A stretch of 64,000 nt of DNA, taken from NCBI RefSeq assembly GCF_900105625.1, contig NZ_FNSD01000001.1:1798001-1862000 (forward strand). The letters run 5' to 3'. Below, one piece after another: positions 61,492-64,000 of the stretch. This DNA comes from Terriglobus roseus (GTDB lineage Bacteria > Acidobacteriota > Terriglobia > Terriglobales > Acidobacteriaceae). The position numbers were made by a program, and so were the translations under genes. Within the stretch, counting starts at the first letter, position 1. Each line of letters starts with the position of its first letter. The notes beneath the pieces are model-generated. The model saw only the letters and a program-made list of their open reading frames with translations, was not told the DNA's origin and ran no database searches.

Positions 61492-64000
61492 ATGAGCCCG
61501 TCCCGGCCATTTATCCTCCGTCCGGTCGCCACTGCCCTGCTGATGATCGCCATCCTGCTGGCTGGCGGCGTCGCCTACACGCAGCTGCCAGTCTCAGCGC
61601 TGCCACAGGTCGACTACCCAACCATCCAGGTTCAGACGTACTACCCGGGCGCGTCGCCGGCCGTGATGACCTCGGCCGTCACCGGTTCGCTGGAACGGCA
61701 GTTTGGCCAGATCCCCGGCCTGACGCAGATGACCTCCGTCTCCTCCGGTGGCGGGTCGATCATCACGCTGCAGTTCAACCTGAGCGAGTCGATTGACGTG
61801 GCACAGCAGGATGTACAGGCAGCCATTAATGCGGCACAGGCGCTGCTGCCAAAGGATCTGCCAAACCCGCCAATCTACAACAAGGTCAATCCGGCTGATT
61901 CGCCGATCCTGACGCTGGCCCTGACCTCGGACACGCTGCCGCTGACCAAAGTTGAGGATCTCGCCGACACCATTCTGGCGAACAAGATTTCGCAGCTCTC
62001 CGGCGTGGGCCTTGTGTCGATCGCCGGCGGACAGAAGCCCGGCGTCCGTATCCAGGCCAATCCGACCGCGCTTGCCGGCTATGGCATGTCCCTTGAAGAC
62101 CTGCGCACCGTGCTGGCTGCGGCGAACGTCGACCAGGCCAAGGGCAACCTGAACGGACCGAAGCAGGCCTTCACCGTGGGTGCGAATGACCAGTTGCTCT
62201 CCGCTGCCGACTACAACAGTGTGATCGTCGCCTACCGCAACGGATCGCCCGTGCGCATGAGCGATGTCGCCACTGCGGTCGATGGCGCGGAAAACAGCTT
62301 CCAGGCTGCCTGGATGGGCCGCCGCGACGAAAATGGCGAGACTTACACCAAGCCCGCCGTCATCATCAACGTGCAGCGCCAGCCCGGCGCCAACATCATC
62401 GGCGTGGTTGACCGCATCGAAGCCTTGCTGCCGAAGCTACAGGCAACCCTGCCTGGATCCGTCAAGCTGGAGACTCTTACCGACCGTACCGGCACCATCC
62501 GCGCCAGCGTTTCCGACGTGCAGTTTGAACTGATGCTGACGATCGTCCTCGTCATCGGCGTCATCTTCCTGTTCCTGCGCTCCTGGCGCGCGACGATCAT
62601 TCCCGCAGTCGCCGTTCCGTTGTCCATCGTGGGTACCTTCGGCGTGATGTACATGCTGGGCTACTCGCTGGACAACCTGTCACTCATGGCGCTGACCATC
62701 TCCACCGGCTTCGTGGTCGATGACGCTATCGTGATGGTCGAGAATATCGACCGCTACATTGAGGAAGGCCACTCGCCGCTGGACGCGGCGCTGATGGGTT
62801 CGGAGCAGATCGGCTTCACCATCGTCTCGTTGACGGTCTCGCTGATCGCCGTGCTGATTCCGCTGCTCTTCATGGGCGATATCGTCGGCCGCCTCTTCCG
62901 CGAATTCGCTGTGACGCTGTCCGTCACGATCCTCGTCTCCGCCGTAGTCTCGCTGACGCTTACGCCCATGATGGCGGCGAAGCTGCTGAAGCACACGCCC
63001 GAGAGCGCAAAGGGCAAGTTCTACAAGGTCACCGAGGGTTACTTCAACTGGGTCATCGACCGTTATGCCACTGGCGTCCGCTGGGTGCTGCGTCACCAGA
63101 CCCTCACGCTGCTGGTCACTCTCGCCACCTTTGCGCTGACACTGTTCATGTACATGGTTGTGCCGAAGGGCTTCTTCCCGGTGCAGGACACGGGTGTGAT
63201 CCTGGCGATTACCGATGCCGCACAGGACATCAGCTTCTCCTCCATGAGTCAGCGCCAGCAGGCACTGGCGCATGCGATGCTGCAGGATCCTGACGTGGAC
63301 TCACTCTCGTCCTTCATCGGTATCGACGCAACCAACAACACCCTGAACTCCGGCCGCATCCAGATCAACCTCAAGGATCGCGAAGATCGCAAGTCCAGCG
63401 CCGTGGAGATCATCCGCCGCCTGCAACCGAAGCTGGACAAGATCGACGGCATCAAGGCCTACATGCAGCCGCTGCAGGACCTTACCGTGGAAAACCGCGT
63501 CGCCCGTACGCAGTATCAGTATTCGGTGGAAGACGCGAACAGCCAGGAACTCGTCGAATGGTCTGACCGCATCCTGCAGAAGTTCAAGACGCTGCCTGCG
63601 CTCGCGGATATCGCGACAGACCAGACGACGCAGGGCCTGGAAGCGCAGCTGGTCATCGACCGGGACACCGCATCACGCCTCGGCATCACGCCGCAGAACA
63701 TTGACGACACGCTGGACGACGCCTTCGCGCAACGCCAGGTGTCCACCATGTTCACGCAGCAGAATCAGTACCACGTGATTCTCGAGGTAGCCCCGCAGTG
63801 GCAGAAGAGCGTGACCGCGCTCAATGACATTTACGTGAAGAGCTCCACCGGCACCCAGGTTCCGCTGTCTGCCTTTACACATCTGGTGCAGACGCCGGCG
63901 ACGCTGGCCATCTCGCATGAAGGCCAGTTCCCTGCTGTAAACCTGTCGTTCAACCTGGCGCCGGGCTACAGTATCGGCGACGCTGTAGACCAGGTGCGCA
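61492..64000 (+). CDS. RND efflux pump, MdtB/AcrB type, C-terminus cut off
   Basis: ATG 61492 to the window edge (836 codons visible of a usual 1030 or so). The N-terminus SRPFILRPVATALLM, first periplasmic QLPVSALPQVDYPTIQV, the porter domain, and TM4 with VVDDAIVMVENI (the proton-relay Asp pair) are present, then the second periplasmic half (RVARTQYQYSVEDANSQEL). It takes substrates from membrane and periplasm using proton flow. MdtB/MdtC or MuxB type rather than heavy-metal type, because the heavy-metal signature is absent. Confidence 0.9.
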   Translation, partial: MSPSRPFILRPVATALLMIAILLAGGVAYTQLPVSALPQVDYPTIQVQTYYPGASPAVMTSAVTGSLERQFGQIPGLTQMTSVSSGGGSIITLQFNLSESIDVAQQDVQAAINAAQALLPKDLPNPPIYNKVNPADSPILTLALTSDTLPLTKVEDLADTILANKISQLSGVGLVSIAGGQKPGVRIQANPTALAGYGMSLEDLRTVLAAANVDQAKGNLNGPKQAFTVGANDQLLSAADYNSVIVAYRNGSPVRMSDVATAVDGAENSFQAAWMGRRDENGETYTKPAVIINVQRQPGANIIGVVDRIEALLPKLQATLPGSVKLETLTDRTGTIRASVSDVQFELMLTIVLVIGVIFLFLRSWRATIIPAVAVPLSIVGTFGVMYMLGYSLDNLSLMALTISTGFVVDDAIVMVENIDRYIEEGHSPLDAALMGSEQIGFTIVSLTVSLIAVLIPLLFMGDIVGRLFREFAVTLSVTILVSAVVSLTLTPMMAAKLLKHTPESAKGKFYKVTEGYFNWVIDRYATGVRWVLRHQTLTLLVTLATFALTLFMYMVVPKGFFPVQDTGVILAITDAAQDISFSSMSQRQQALAHAMLQDPDVDSLSSFIGIDATNNTLNSGRIQINLKDREDRKSSAVEIIRRLQPKLDKIDGIKAYMQPLQDLTVENRVARTQYQYSVEDANSQELVEWSDRILQKFKTLPALADIATDQTTQGLEAQLVIDRDTASRLGITPQNIDDTLDDAFAQRQVSTMFTQQNQYHVILEVAPQWQKSVTALNDIYVKSSTGTQVPLSAFTHLVQTPATLAISHEGQFPAVNLSFNLAPGYSIGDAVDQVR

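Overview
The window reads as chromosomal DNA of a Gram-negative, GC-rich member of the Acidobacteriota, most likely class Terriglobia (Terriglobus, Granulicella or Edaphobacter-like). Support: an outer-membrane patatin/BamA protein, an RND efflux pair, a TonB-type protein and heptose genes (double membrane); two secreted proteins of the VWFA type typical of acidobacteria; short dispersed hairpin repeats in gaps; and a low-copy, housekeeping-rich gene order. The placement is inferred from protein families and gene style, not from a marker gene. I see no insertion sequence, prophage or CRISPR array.

Layout. 1-6.2 kb: a cut-off secreted Gly/Pro-rich protein, an amidohydrolase bracketed by hairpin repeats, the patatin/BamA protein, a tiny protein with a five-residue repeat, a YraN nuclease-fold protein and a membrane protein. 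6.2-12.5 kb: a giant GH13 alpha-amylase-family protein with a histone-like tail, a secreted GH3 glycosidase and a CAU tRNA. 12.6-14.6 kb: a PiT phosphate transporter and a small disordered protein. 14.8-28.6 kb: an exopolysaccharide/glycan locus on the + strand: SLBB export protein, chain-length regulator, polymerase/ligase, GT-C membrane protein, rfbB, rfbA, rfbD, GT9 glycosyltransferase, gmhB phosphatase, initiating sugar transferase and GT4 glycosyltransferase, many joined by stop/start overlaps. No rfbC, flippase or tyrosine kinase was found there.

28.6-32.1 kb: a secreted coiled-coil protein, a bactofilin, a secreted protein overlapping an FmdE-like gene, and a Gly/Tyr-rich secreted protein. 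32.1-43.4 kb is mostly information processing and division: ruvB-dciA-gatC-gatA on the - strand, a TonB-like protein, an EamA transporter, an amine oxidase next to a tRNA CCA enzyme, then tsaD, cysS and zapB-like/zapA on the + strand. 43.5-49.3 kb: two VWFA proteins, a DUF1684 protein, a divergent Lgt-like protein and an RluD-type pseudouridine synthase. 49.5-53.2 kb: a molybdenum formate-dehydrogenase-like enzyme with its DUF1641 partner. 53.2-64 kb: DUF72 protein, pheS-pheT, a HAD-UbiA fusion, and an RND adaptor with its pump (cut by the window end).

The best leads are: rfbD apparently starting at ATC or ATT; a GH13 enzyme with a lysine/alanine-rich histone H1-like tail and altered motif IV; PheT lacking its N-terminal OB domain; a formate-dehydrogenase-like enzyme with Cys-Gln in place of Cys/Sec-His; a degenerate Lgt paralogue; and a glycine pentapeptide-repeat microprotein. 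No clearly new multi-gene system is proven by sequence alone.
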